64,000 bases of DNA from Clostridia bacterium (GTDB taxonomy: Bacteria; Bacillota; Clostridia; Christensenellales; CAG-138): positions 127,500-191,499 of the forward strand of contig JAFYOP010000001.1 in NCBI GenBank assembly GCA_017547885.1, in the 5' to 3' direction. Position 1 is the stretch's first letter, and every line of letters starts with the position of its first letter. A program made the position numbers and the translations under genes. Under the pieces are notes generated by a model. The model was not told where the DNA came from. It was given only the letters and a program-made list of their open reading frames with translations, and searched no databases. Below are positions 41,383 through 50,375 of the stretch, piece after piece.

Positions 41383-43074
41383 CTATTGAATAAAGCAAAA
41401 GTTCACTGAGTCAAAGAGGCCCTTGTCGGTAAGGCGTATGCTGGGGATAACGGGCAGGGCCAGGAAGGAAAGGGTGACCATGGGGTCGCTGGCGCCGGAG
41501 ATGCCTATGTATTCTGCGGCATCCAGCAGCGCCCGCTGCCTCTCCAGTACGTCATCCACGGGAGCGTCTGTCATAAGGCCTGCGATGGGCAGGGGCAGGC
41601 GGGCGAGAACTATGCCGCGGCTTACTACGCATATGCCGCCGCCGCAGTCCTGAAGGGCATCCGCAGCTATGAGCATATCCTCATCGTTGTCGCCTGCAAT
41701 GATAAGGTTGTGGGAATCGTGTCCCACAGTGGAGGCGATGGCGCCGCCCTTTATGCCAAAGCCTTTGAGTATTCCAAGGCCGATATTGCCGGTAAGGTGA
41801 TGGCGCTCTATTACCGCCAGTTTATTGAGGCCGTTGCCGGATACAAACATGCCGTGTTCATCCCGCAGTACGGGCAGGTCTTCGCGGTTATTCACCAGCT
41901 GACCGTCTATCAGGCTGATGACCGGCATGATCTCCTTTGCTTCAAGGGCGAAGGAATCAAGGCTGAGGGGCGGGAGATGCACGCTGTTGAATACGGCGGG
42001 GGGAATGATGGGCATGGGGGTAGGCTTATCCTCATAGGGCTTGCCAAAGCGGGTGAATACCTGCACCACCTCAAAGTCCTTAAGGTCCTTAAACAGCACC
42101 ATGTCGCCCTTGTAGCCGGGGGCGATGGCGCCGATATTCTTGAGGCCGTAGGCGCGGGCGGCGTTGTAGCTGGCCATCTTTACGGCCTGCACAGGGTCCA
42201 CTCCGCACTTTACCGCAAGGCGGGCAATGTAGTTTATGTGTCCTTCCTGACGAATGTTTTCGATGTGCTTGTCGTCGGTGCAGAACATCATGTTGTCGGT
42301 GGGGAGGCCGCGGCGGACGATCTCGGTGAGGACCTTATCTATGTCGTTGGCGGCGGAGCCCACACGGAGCAGTATTCTCATGCCGGTGCGGAGCTTTTCC
42401 AGCACCTCGTCAAAGTTGCTGCATTCGTGGTCTGTGGAGGGGCCTGCTATGCGGTAGGCGTTGAGGGCGCGGCCTGTGAGAAGGGGAGCGTGGCCGTCTA
42501 TGGGCCTGCCGTCAAAGAGGCGGAGCTTATCCAGCATATCCTTTGAGCAGTTTATTGCGCTGCCGCAGTCCATTACCTCCCCAAGGCCCAACATGCGGCT
42601 CTTGCGCATGAACTGCTCCATATCCTCGGCAATGAGGGTGGCGCCGGAGTTTTCGAAGGGGGTGGCAGGCACGCAGGAGGGCATCATGAACATTACCCTC
42701 AGGGGCAGGTCGTCCGTGAGCTTGTATATGGCGCGGATACCTGCAACGCCCGCAACGTTTGCTATTTCGTGGGGGTCGGCGATTATAGTGGTGGTGCCGT
42801 ATGGCATTATCACCCGGGCAAAGGAATCGGGTATTACCATGCTGCTTTCGATATGCACATGGGCGTCAATGAAGCCGGGGCAGAGGTAAGCGCCTTCTGC
42901 GTCAATGACTTCCGGGGCGGTAAATCCTTCGCCCACGCCTATGATGGTATCGTCGCAGAGGGCAACGTCAGCTTTTATTATTTCGTCTGTAAACACGTTT
43001 ACTACGTTGGCGTTTTTTATAACCAGCGTGGCCTGGCCGGTGAGCGATGATGTTATCAGTTCATGCAGCTTCAT
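41383..43074 (-). CDS. ade: Adenine deaminase
   Basis: 563 residues. Amidohydrolase site GFIDAHVHIESSM, GEVMDCGSAINCS, and the adenine-deaminase C-terminal region GNIGLGILKGFGIKGGAIASTVGHDSHNLIIAGDND with VSRGIVLARLPLPIAGLM. It turns adenine into hypoxanthine plus ammonia, feeding the XDH encoded just downstream. GGAGGGTATGA precedes the ATG. It is first gene of the minus-strand purine operon. Confidence 0.95.
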   Translation of the reverse strand: MKLHELITSSLTGQATLVIKNANVVNVFTDEIIKADVALCDDTIIGVGEGFTAPEVIDAEGAYLCPGFIDAHVHIESSMVIPDSFARVIMPYGTTTIIADPHEIANVAGVAGIRAIYKLTDDLPLRVMFMMPSCVPATPFENSGATLIAEDMEQFMRKSRMLGLGEVMDCGSAINCSKDMLDKLRLFDGRPIDGHAPLLTGRALNAYRIAGPSTDHECSNFDEVLEKLRTGMRILLRVGSAANDIDKVLTEIVRRGLPTDNMMFCTDDKHIENIRQEGHINYIARLAVKCGVDPVQAVKMASYNAARAYGLKNIGAIAPGYKGDMVLFKDLKDFEVVQVFTRFGKPYEDKPTPMPIIPPAVFNSVHLPPLSLDSFALEAKEIMPVISLIDGQLVNNREDLPVLRDEHGMFVSGNGLNKLAVIERHHLTGNIGLGILKGFGIKGGAIASTVGHDSHNLIIAGDNDEDMLIAADALQDCGGGICVVSRGIVLARLPLPIAGLMTDAPVDDVLERQRALLDAAEYIGISGASDPMVTLSFLALPVIPSIRLTDKGLFDSVNFCFIQ

Positions 43075-43368
43075 TCATACCCTCCTGTATTCAGCTTGAT
43101 ATTATATAGATCAGATACACCTATAAGGCATCCATAAGACGCCTTGTCAAAAAAAGAATAAGGTTATAACAAAAAGATTTAGAAAGATTGTTTATTGCAG
43201 TATAGCACAAGCCTGCGGCTTGGGAAAGTATTTTTTTGTGAAAATTATACGAAAGTATACTGCCGGAGCGTGCAGCGGCCCCTTATTATTTGTCAGGCTT
43301 ATTGCAATTTTGTCAGATGAGTGATAATATAATAACACAGATGGGTGTTTGCCCATATTGTCACTTCA
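43075..43368. other. Divergent purine-island intergenic region
   Basis: No gene. Contains an AAGGC/GCCTT hairpin at 43119-43139 on the ade side and promoters I cannot place with confidence. No second riboswitch found on the ade strand. Confidence 0.5.
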
Positions 43369-43442
43369 GCGCATCATATAATCCCGGGGAATAATGGCCC
43401 GGGAGTTTCTACCGGCCGGCCTATTCCGGCCCGCTATGAGCG
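43369..43442 (+). ncRNA. Purine (guanine-class) riboswitch aptamer
   Basis: P1 pairs 43370-43378 with 43435-43442 (one bulged A). P2 is CCCGGG/CCCGGG around GGAATAATGGC, followed by the invariant GAGTTTCTACC at 43393-43403, and P3 GGCCGG/CCGGCC closes the CCTATT loop, which can kiss the GG of L2. The specificity base just before UAUGAG is C (43434), as in guanine/hypoxanthine-type switches rather than U of adenine types. Confidence 0.92.
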
Positions 43443-43486
43443 CCGCGCTGCCCCAATGACGGGCATACTGCGGGCGCTTTTTGTTT
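43438..43486 (+). terminator. Riboswitch expression-platform terminator
   Basis: AGCGCCGC (43439-43446) pairs with GCGGGCGCT (43470-43478), followed by TTTTTGTTTTT. Its 5' arm shares AGCG (43439-43442) with the 3' strand of P1, so P1 and terminator compete. Confidence 0.82.
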
Positions 43487-43534
43487 TTCATATTTTGTCA
43501 TATCATCATATATATACTATTCGGAGGGACTCAT

Positions 43535-44899
43535 ATGCAGACTATCATCAAAAACGGAACAATAGTAAACTCATATGGCCGAAGGAGAGCGGATGTACTC
43601 GTAGAGGGGGATATGATAGCCGCGATAGGCAACGAAATTTACGCCCCCGATGCAGCAGTGATAGATGCCGCGGGCTGCTATATTATGCCGGGCTTTATAG
43701 ATACCCATACCCACTTTGACCTGGACACAGGTACTGCGCTGACTGCGGATAACTTTGACACAGGCTCAAAGGCCGCAATACTTGGCGGCACCACCTGCAT
43801 ACTGGACTTTGCCACACAGGAGCGTGACGGCTCCCTTCAGGCCGCCCTTGATGAATGGCACAGAAAGGCCGCGGGCAGCTCCTGCAATTACGGCTTCCAC
43901 ATGGCCATTGCCCGCTGGGATGACGGAGTAGCCGCCGAGATGGAGGAGATGTCACGTCAGGGTGTCACTTCATATAAAATGTACATGGTATACGATGCCC
44001 TGAAGGTGGATGACGGCCAGATATACGCCGCACTAAAAAAGGCCAAGGAACACGGCGCGCTTATCGGCATACACTGCGAAAACTGGGAGGTGCTGCAGCG
44101 TAAGATAGCGGAGCTTAAGGCAGAGGGCATAACCGAGCCCTGCGGCCATCCCCTTTCACGGCCCGCAGAGGTCGAGGCGGAGGCTGTAAACAGATACATG
44201 CGCATTGCCCAGCTGGCGGAGGCTCCCGCATATATCGTGCACCTTTCCAGCGCACAGGGCTTGGCGGAAGCGGAGCGGGCAAGGGAGCGTGGTCAGGAGG
44301 TATACCTTGAGACCTGTCCCCAGTACCTGCTGCTGACGGATGAAAGATACAAAGACCCCGACGGCGCAAAGTTCGTAATGAGCCCGCCCTTGAGAAAGGC
44401 GGAGGACAACGAAGCCCTTTGGAACGGACTGAGGGACGACAAGCTGGACGCAATAGGCACCGACCACTGTTCCTTTACCATGGCACAGAAGGCAATGGGA
44501 GCGGGGGACTTTTCTAAAATACCCAACGGCGGCGCGGGAGTTCAGCACAGGGGCCAGCTGCTGTATACCTACGGCGTGTGCGAGGGACGCATAACCCTTG
44601 AGCAGATGGTAAAATACCTTTCCGAGGGGGCGGCAAAGCTGTTCGGCATGAGGGATCATGGTGAGATCGCCCCGGGCAAGGCCGCAGATATAGTGATATG
44701 GGATCCCCTCTATAAGGGACGCATTACGGATACGGAACATGCACATAATTGTGATAATTCCGTATACGCGGGCTTTGACGTTCAGGGCAGAGCCAGGGAT
44801 GTTATCCTCAACGGTGTGCATGTCGTGAAGGACGGAGAGCTGGTGCAGAGCGGCTGCGGAAAATACATATCCAGAGGCAGGTACGAAAGCATACGATGA
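43535..44899 (+). CDS. hydA: Dihydropyrimidinase/hydantoinase-family amidohydrolase
   Basis: 454 residues from the ATG at 43535 (GGAGGG ribosome site); the longer frame upstream crosses the terminator. Metal ligands: GFIDTHTHFDLDT (HxH), carboxylated Lys in TSYKMYMVYDALKVDD, HCENWE, VHLSSAQG, and DAIGTDHCSF. It opens cyclic amides such as dihydropyrimidines or hydantoins. In molybdenum-hydroxylase purine clusters it is thought to open a purine-derived ring. Its stop overlaps mocA by ATGA. Confidence 0.9.
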   Translation: MQTIIKNGTIVNSYGRRRADVLVEGDMIAAIGNEIYAPDAAVIDAAGCYIMPGFIDTHTHFDLDTGTALTADNFDTGSKAAILGGTTCILDFATQERDGSLQAALDEWHRKAAGSSCNYGFHMAIARWDDGVAAEMEEMSRQGVTSYKMYMVYDALKVDDGQIYAALKKAKEHGALIGIHCENWEVLQRKIAELKAEGITEPCGHPLSRPAEVEAEAVNRYMRIAQLAEAPAYIVHLSSAQGLAEAERARERGQEVYLETCPQYLLLTDERYKDPDGAKFVMSPPLRKAEDNEALWNGLRDDKLDAIGTDHCSFTMAQKAMGAGDFSKIPNGGAGVQHRGQLLYTYGVCEGRITLEQMVKYLSEGAAKLFGMRDHGEIAPGKAADIVIWDPLYKGRITDTEHAHNCDNSVYAGFDVQGRARDVILNGVHVVKDGELVQSGCGKYISRGRYESIR

Positions 44900-45489
44900 A
44901 GAAACTGCGCTTGGGCTGCGTTGTAATGGCGGCAGGTGACTCAAAGCGATTCAAAGGCAATAAGCTGCTGGCGCTGTACGATGGCAGGATGCTGATAGAG
45001 CGGGCGCTGCAGGCTGTGCCGGATAAGGAATTCCACAGGGTCGTTGTGGTGAGCCAGTATCCCGAGATACTGGACATGGCAAAGCGATACGGTTTTGTCC
45101 CGGTGCTTAACAGCGCCCCTGAAGAGGGAGTGAGCCTTACCATACGCCTTGGGCTGGATGCGCTGGGCAAGGTGGACGGTGCCATGTTCATGGTGGCGGA
45201 TCAGCCATTGCTTACAAAGAGCAGCGTGGAGGCGGAGATAGATTTCTTTAAACGCGAGCCCACCGGCATTACAGCCATGGCATACGGAAAAAGGAGGGGC
45301 AACCCCGCAATATTCCCAAAGGACCTCTTTGTGGAGCTCAGGGAGCTGAGGGGAGACGTTGGGGGCAGCATGGTGATATGCGCCCACCCTGACAAGCTGA
45401 GGCTGTATCAAATAGAAGAAGAGCTGGAACTTTGCGATACGGACAGCGTGGAAGAGCTGGATAATCTTAAAAGAAAAAAGGAGAGCTGA
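44896..45489 (+). CDS. mocA: Molybdenum cofactor cytidylyltransferase (MocA)
   Basis: 197 residues. The nucleotidyltransferase motif is VVMAAGDSKRFKGNKLLALYDG, followed by VVVSQYPEI, FMVADQPLLTKS and KRRGNPAIFPK. It joins CTP to the molybdopterin cofactor for xanthine-dehydrogenase-type enzymes, which suits the divergent xdh operon. Starts within hydA's stop and ends 2 bp before guaD. Confidence 0.93.
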   Translation: MKKLRLGCVVMAAGDSKRFKGNKLLALYDGRMLIERALQAVPDKEFHRVVVVSQYPEILDMAKRYGFVPVLNSAPEEGVSLTIRLGLDALGKVDGAMFMVADQPLLTKSSVEAEIDFFKREPTGITAMAYGKRRGNPAIFPKDLFVELRELRGDVGGSMVICAHPDKLRLYQIEEELELCDTDSVEELDNLKRKKES

Positions 45490-45491
45490 AC

Positions 45492-46760
45492 ATGAATAAG
45501 GAGCTGTGGGCACTTAAGGGAAACCTTGTATGGGCAGAGAAAGCAGGAGAAATGAGCATGCTGCCCGGTGGATATATATTAATGGAAGGGGAAGAGATAA
45601 AGGGCGTATGTGACAAGCTGCCCGAGGATTATGCCGATGCAAGGGTAGAGGATTACGGCGACAGCATAATAACCCCCTCTTTCTCGGATATGCACCTTCA
45701 TGCTCCCCAGTATCCCATGATGGGCATGGCTATGGATCTGCAGCTGCTTGAGTGGCTGCAGAATTATGCCTTCCCAATGGAGGCCAACTATGCCCGTGAG
45801 GATTTTGCGAGGCTCACTTATAAAAAGCTTGCAAAGGAGCTTATCAGCCGGGGCACCACAAGGGTATGCATATTCTCCAGCCTTCACAGAAAGGCTACCA
45901 ATATCCTTATGGATGAGCTGGAGGCCGCAGGCATAACGGGCTACGCAGGCAAGGTAAACATGGACCGAAACGGCGGCGTAAACCTTCAGGAGACCACAGA
46001 GGAATCCGCAAGGGAGACCAGACTGTGGCTGGAGGAAAATAAGGATCGTAAGCTTGTAAAGCCCATGCTTACCCCCCGCTTTATCCCCTCCTGCACAGAT
46101 GAGCTGATGGAGGAGCTGGGCAAAATAGCAAAGGAAAACCCCGACCTGCCCACCCAGTCCCACCTCAGCGAAAACCTTGAAGAAATAGAATGGGTAAAGC
46201 AGCTGCATCCCGACTGCACCCATTATTATCAGGCATATGAAAAATACGGCCTCTGGAAGGATGGCACCGTAATGGCCCACTGCGTATACTGCGACGAAAA
46301 GGAGCGCAAGGCCATGAAGGACGCGGGGGTATGGGCAATACACTGCCCGGATTCCAATACCAACATCGCCTCAGGCATTGCCCCCATAAGGATAATGCTG
46401 CAGGAGGGCATAAAGGTGGCCATGGGTTCAGATGTGGCGGGCGGAGCAAAGCTGTCCATGCCTGAGGCCGCCACCGACGCCGTTCGCGTATCCCGCCTGC
46501 GCTGGCTGTTCAGCGGCAAAAAGGAGGACTTCCTCACTGTGGCGGATGTGCTGTATCTTATTACCGGCGCAGGACAGGAATACTTTGGGGCAAAGCCCGG
46601 CTTTGGCGCGGGAGATAAGCTCCACGCCGTTGTGCTGGACGATTCAGACCTTGCATACAATCCTTTCATTACGCTGGATCGTCGACTGGAGCGGATATTC
46701 TATCAGTTCAGCCCCGCCTGCGTAAAGGCAGTATACAGTGTGGGCGTAAAGCGGATATAG
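45492..46760 (+). CDS. guaD: Guanine deaminase
   Basis: 422 residues. Motifs SDMHLHAPQYPMMGMAMDLQLLEWLQNYAFPMEANYA (guanine-deaminase signature), SHLSENLEEIEWVKQLHP, MAHCVYCDEKERK and GSDVAGGAKLSM show a zinc amidohydrolase of the GuaD group. It turns guanine into xanthine, the XDH substrate. Cytoplasmic. It sits in the riboswitch-led operon. Confidence 0.94.
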   Translation: MNKELWALKGNLVWAEKAGEMSMLPGGYILMEGEEIKGVCDKLPEDYADARVEDYGDSIITPSFSDMHLHAPQYPMMGMAMDLQLLEWLQNYAFPMEANYAREDFARLTYKKLAKELISRGTTRVCIFSSLHRKATNILMDELEAAGITGYAGKVNMDRNGGVNLQETTEESARETRLWLEENKDRKLVKPMLTPRFIPSCTDELMEELGKIAKENPDLPTQSHLSENLEEIEWVKQLHPDCTHYYQAYEKYGLWKDGTVMAHCVYCDEKERKAMKDAGVWAIHCPDSNTNIASGIAPIRIMLQEGIKVAMGSDVAGGAKLSMPEAATDAVRVSRLRWLFSGKKEDFLTVADVLYLITGAGQEYFGAKPGFGAGDKLHAVVLDDSDLAYNPFITLDRRLERIFYQFSPACVKAVYSVGVKRI

Positions 46761-46782
46761 TTAAGCAAAGGAGGATAAGACG

Positions 46783-48138
46783 ATGGCATCCCTTCTTATC
46801 AAAAAAATAGAGTCCCTTGTTACCTGTGACAGTGAGGACAGGATACTTTCCGGCGCAGATATATACTGCGAGGATGGCTTTATAAAGCAGATAGGCAGAA
46901 ACCTGAGCCTTGATGCGGACGAGGTAATAGACGGCTCACATCTTATCTGCTATCCCGGCCTTGTTAATACCCATCATCACCTGTATCAGCAGTTTTCCCG
47001 CAACCTTCCCGAGGTACAGGGCTTTGAGCTGTTTGACTGGCTGAAATACCTTTACGAAATATGGAAAAATCTGGACGGGGAGGCGGTGCGGCTTTCCTCC
47101 CTCACCGGCATGGGCGAGCTGATGAAAAACGGCTGTACCACCTGCTTTGACCACCATTATGTTTTCCCTGCCGGGCAGGGAGACCTTATCGGCGCACAGC
47201 TGGGGGCGGCGAAGGAGCTTGGCATACGCATGCACGCCTCACGGGGCAGCATGGATCTGTCTAAAAAAGACGGCGGCCTGCCTCCCGACAGCGTGGTGCA
47301 GACCATTGACGAGATAATGGCAGACAGCGCAGCCCTCATTGAAAAATATCACGACTCATCCAAGGGTTCCATGTCACAGATAGTGCTGGCGCCCTGCTCC
47401 CCCTTCTCTGTCAGCGGCGAGCTGCTGAGGCAGAGCGCAATACTTGCAAGGGAGTATAATGTTCGGCTGCATACCCACCTGTGTGAGACGAGGGATGAGG
47501 AAAACTATACCCTTGAAAGGTATGGCCTCAGGCCTTTCGCCTATATGGAAACTCTGGGCTGGTCAGGCCCCGATGTATGGTATGCCCATGGCATACACTT
47601 TAATACAGATGAGTTGCATGCCCTGGCGGATACCGGTACAGGCGTTGCACATTGCCCCATATCTAATATGAAGCTTTCCAGCGGTATTGCCCGCATACCC
47701 GAGATGCTGAAGCTTGGAGTAAAGGTGGGCCTTGCGGTGGATGGCAGCGCCAGCAATGACGGCAGCAGCCTCCTTGAGGAAATGCGGGTTGCGTATCTTC
47801 TCCACAGGCTTAATTCAGGAGCGGATGCTCCCACCGGCTACGATATCCTTAAGATGGCAACGGTGGGCAGCGCATCGTTGCTGGGCAGGGATGATATCGG
47901 CAGCATTGCGGAGGGCAAGTGCGCGGATATGTTCATGGTGGACAGCCGCAGGATAGAGCTTGCGGGAGCCTGCTACGATCCCGGCAGCATGCTGTGTACC
48001 GTGGGTCTCAGGGGTGCGGTGGATTATACCATCGTAAACGGCAAGGTTACCGTAAAACAGGGCCGCATATGCACCCTTGATGAGGCGGCCCTTTCAGAGG
48101 CGGCAGGCAAAAAGATAAGGGAATACCTTGGCAAATAG
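46783..48138 (+). CDS. 8-oxoguanine deaminase
   Basis: 451 residues with AAAGGAGGATAAGACG-ATG. Features of the 8-oxoguanine deaminase group: NTHHHLYQQFSRNLPEVQGFELFDWLKYLYEIWKNLDGE, GCTTCFDHHYVFPAGQGDLIGAQ, ASRGSMDLSKKDGGLPPDSVVQ, HTHLCETRDEE, YAHGIHF and VDGSASNDGSSLLEEMR. It turns 8-oxoguanine into urate. Last gene of the operon; a terminator follows at 48152-48183. Confidence 0.94.
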   Translation: MASLLIKKIESLVTCDSEDRILSGADIYCEDGFIKQIGRNLSLDADEVIDGSHLICYPGLVNTHHHLYQQFSRNLPEVQGFELFDWLKYLYEIWKNLDGEAVRLSSLTGMGELMKNGCTTCFDHHYVFPAGQGDLIGAQLGAAKELGIRMHASRGSMDLSKKDGGLPPDSVVQTIDEIMADSAALIEKYHDSSKGSMSQIVLAPCSPFSVSGELLRQSAILAREYNVRLHTHLCETRDEENYTLERYGLRPFAYMETLGWSGPDVWYAHGIHFNTDELHALADTGTGVAHCPISNMKLSSGIARIPEMLKLGVKVGLAVDGSASNDGSSLLEEMRVAYLLHRLNSGADAPTGYDILKMATVGSASLLGRDDIGSIAEGKCADMFMVDSRRIELAGACYDPGSMLCTVGLRGAVDYTIVNGKVTVKQGRICTLDEAALSEAAGKKIREYLGK

Positions 48139-48151
48139 CAAGGATACAACA

Positions 48152-48183
48152 AAACAGAGCCGCACATGGAGTGCGGCTCTTGT
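48152..48183. terminator. Bidirectional intrinsic terminator
   Basis: AGAGCCGCAC-atgga-GTGCGGCTCT with flanking A and T, between the convergent purine operon and the sortase gene. Confidence 0.85.
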
Positions 48184-48191
48184 TATGCTTG

Positions 48192-48974
48192 CTATTTTAC
48201 CCGCCTTGCCATTACCGCATAGCGGGAGTCGTCGTATTCATATGTGCAGGTGATAAGGGACAATACCTGGTCGCTGGGCTGTATTGTGATGGTTTGGTCT
48301 GTTACGGAGGGGGTTACTGTGCCTGCGTATTTTATGGCGCTGTTCATGGAGACGGCAAAGTCATCCTCGTTATCGAAGGCGGTCTGTATGGGATATATGG
48401 TATCCGGTGCCACAATGTATGCGCAGAATATCTCCCATTCCGTATCCATGCCGTCCCACAGCAGGTATATGCGGCGGTTTTGCTCAAAAAAGTCCGGCTG
48501 CTTGTAGTTTACAAGATCGTGAAACATTGTGCCGTTTTTCATGTTGTGGCCGTAGATTATTATGTGCTGCTGCATGGAAGGCTGTGCGTTTCGAAAGTCC
48601 ATGAATATGGCGCCGTATTTGCTGTCGTTGCCCTCTGCATCGTGGGTGAGGTAAAATTCGTTGTCCGCCGTTCGAAGGACGGGATAGTCTATGGCGGTGT
48701 TTTCTATGGTTATCCAGCCGATGGTATGGGGATTGGCGGCGTATGCTTCATCAAATGTTTCATGCATGGGCAGGGGATCGTATTGGCCCGCCACGCCGTC
48801 CAGCTCATCTATGGAGTATCCATCCTGAGGCGGAGCGGCAGGAGCGGCGGAACGTGGCTGCGCAGAGGTTGCCTCTTCGATTATTACGGTGGCGGGGGAG
48901 GGAACAGGGGCAGAGCAACCGCAAAGTATGGCCGCCGCAAGCAGCATAAGCAGCATTCTTTTCATGGCATACAT
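48192..48974 (-). CDS. srtB: Class B sortase, lipoprotein form
   Basis: 260 residues. The N-terminus has a lipobox (LLMLLAAAILCGC), unusual for a sortase, which normally has a membrane helix. Residues 80-260 carry the sortase B domain: NPHTIGWITIENTAIDYPVLRTADNEFYL, the catalytic His in IIIYGHNMKNGTMFHDL, the Cys in LITCTYE and the Arg in SRYAVMARR. Class B enzymes anchor particular proteins to the wall. ATG at 48974 with GGAGGG very close; MKR nine bases later is possible. Whether it uses the IPKTG protein at 4534 is unknown. Confidence 0.9.
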   Translation of the reverse strand: MYAMKRMLLMLLAAAILCGCSAPVPSPATVIIEEATSAQPRSAAPAAPPQDGYSIDELDGVAGQYDPLPMHETFDEAYAANPHTIGWITIENTAIDYPVLRTADNEFYLTHDAEGNDSKYGAIFMDFRNAQPSMQQHIIIYGHNMKNGTMFHDLVNYKQPDFFEQNRRIYLLWDGMDTEWEIFCAYIVAPDTIYPIQTAFDNEDDFAVSMNSAIKYAGTVTPSVTDQTITIQPSDQVLSLITCTYEYDDSRYAVMARRVK

Positions 48975-49091
48975 CCCTCCTTTCTGCGCAATTTTGGTAC
49001 ATTATATATTCTGCACAGGGGCCACATCAATATAATAGATAAATTGTTGACCAAATATTTAAAATTTATTCAAATATATTTGATGTCACTA

Positions 49092-49120
49092 TTGTTATCA
49101 TTGTGGTAGAATGATACAAT
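49092..49120 (+). promoter_or_regulatory. Sigma-A promoter upstream of mreB
   Basis: TTGTTA (49092-49097), a 17-bp spacer and TACAAT (49115-49120); a second TATAAT at 49133-49138 lacks a clear -35. Confidence 0.6.
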
Positions 49121-49225
49121 AATACACTGTGATATAATAATGAACCTGTGGGCTAAAATTCAGCTTACTGCGTCAGATGCTGTTTACAGCTTTTAAACCG
49201 GCGATATACGCCATGGAGGATATAG

Positions 49226-50278
49226 ATGGGAATTTTTGAATTCAGCGATGTGGGCATTGACCTTGGTACTGCAAGCGTACTGGTATATGTTCGCGGCAAA
49301 GGAATAGTTCTGAGGGAGCCTTCTGTTGTTGCGGTAGAAAAAATTACCGGCAACATTCTTGCTGTGGGCGAAGAAGCCCGCCGCATGATCGGCCGCACCC
49401 CCGGCAACATCATCGCCATGCGCCCCCTGAGGGATGGCGTTATTTCCAATTACGATATTACAGAGCGTCTCCTTAATCACTTTCTGCGCAAGGTAGTGGG
49501 CAGGCGCATATTCTTTAAGCCCAGGGTAGTTGTATGCGTACCCTCCGGCGTTACCGAGGTTGAAAAGCGCTCCGTAATAGATGCTACCGAAGAGGCCGGC
49601 GCACGCCATACCTACCTTATCGAAGAGCCTATTGCCGCGGCCATCGGCGCAGGTATCGATATTTCCGCACCCCGCGGCAACATGATACTGGATATAGGCG
49701 GCGGCACCAGCGACGTAGCCATACTGTCTCTGGGTGGTTCCGTATTGTCCGATTCCATCAAAATCGCAGGCGATAAGTTTGACGATGCCATCGTGCGCTA
49801 CATGCGCAAAAAGCACAATCTCCTCATCGGTGAGCGTACCGCTGAAGAGATAAAGATACGCATCGGCTCCGCATATCCCCGCAAGGAGCAGCTCTTTATA
49901 GACGTAAAGGGCAGAAACCTTGTATCCGGCCTGCCTCAGGCGCTGGTCATCGGCTCCAATGAGATGATCGAAGCTCTGGAAGAGCCTCTCCAGATGATAC
50001 TGGAAAGCGTAAAGGGCCTGTTCGAGCGTACTCCTCCCGAGCTTGCCTCCGACATTACCGAAAATGGCATCTGCCTTACCGGCGGCGGTGCGCTGCTTTA
50101 CGGTATGGACAAGTTCATTGCCGAGCACACCAAGGTGCCCTGCTATGTGGCAGAGGATCCTATTTCCTGCGTTGCTATAGGTACCGGTAAGGTGCTGGAG
50201 AATATCGACGCATTCTCCTCCGGTGCTATCTACGACTACAAGCGGGGCGAATACTTCGACTTCCCCACCCAGCAGTAA
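49226..50278 (+). CDS. mreB: Rod-shape-determining actin homologue MreB/Mbl
   Basis: 350 residues. Actin-fold nucleotide motifs: GIDLGTASVLVYV (phosphate 1), VVVCVPSGVTEVEKRSV, ILDIGGGTSDVAILS (phosphate 2), and CLTGGGALLYGMDKFI (adenosine). It polymerises under the membrane to guide lateral wall synthesis. It stands alone without mreCD, so it is an Mbl/MreBH-type copy rather than the mreBCD operon gene. Confidence 0.95.
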   Translation: MGIFEFSDVGIDLGTASVLVYVRGKGIVLREPSVVAVEKITGNILAVGEEARRMIGRTPGNIIAMRPLRDGVISNYDITERLLNHFLRKVVGRRIFFKPRVVVCVPSGVTEVEKRSVIDATEEAGARHTYLIEEPIAAAIGAGIDISAPRGNMILDIGGGTSDVAILSLGGSVLSDSIKIAGDKFDDAIVRYMRKKHNLLIGERTAEEIKIRIGSAYPRKEQLFIDVKGRNLVSGLPQALVIGSNEMIEALEEPLQMILESVKGLFERTPPELASDITENGICLTGGGALLYGMDKFIAEHTKVPCYVAEDPISCVAIGTGKVLENIDAFSSGAIYDYKRGEYFDFPTQQ

Positions 50279-50290
50279 TTTCATCAGCAA

Positions 50291-50324
50291 TACCGCCCAA
50301 GGGTCATTCCTTGGGCGGTTTTTG
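50291..50324 (+). terminator. Intrinsic terminator of mreB
   Basis: ACCGCCCAAGG-gtcatt-CCTTGGGCGGT followed by TTTTTG. Confidence 0.9.
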
Positions 50325-50375
50325 TATATGTATGAACTTTTTGGCATAGGTATTAAAAAAGCCAAGGAGGCATAT

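Noticed and set aside
43481..43534. Upstream extension of hydA
   Set aside because: Starts at the riboswitch terminator tail; the ATG at 43535 has GGAGGG.
50223..50375. Upstream extension of the NlpC/P60 gene
   Set aside because: Overlaps mreB and its terminator; ATG at 50376 has AAGGAGG.
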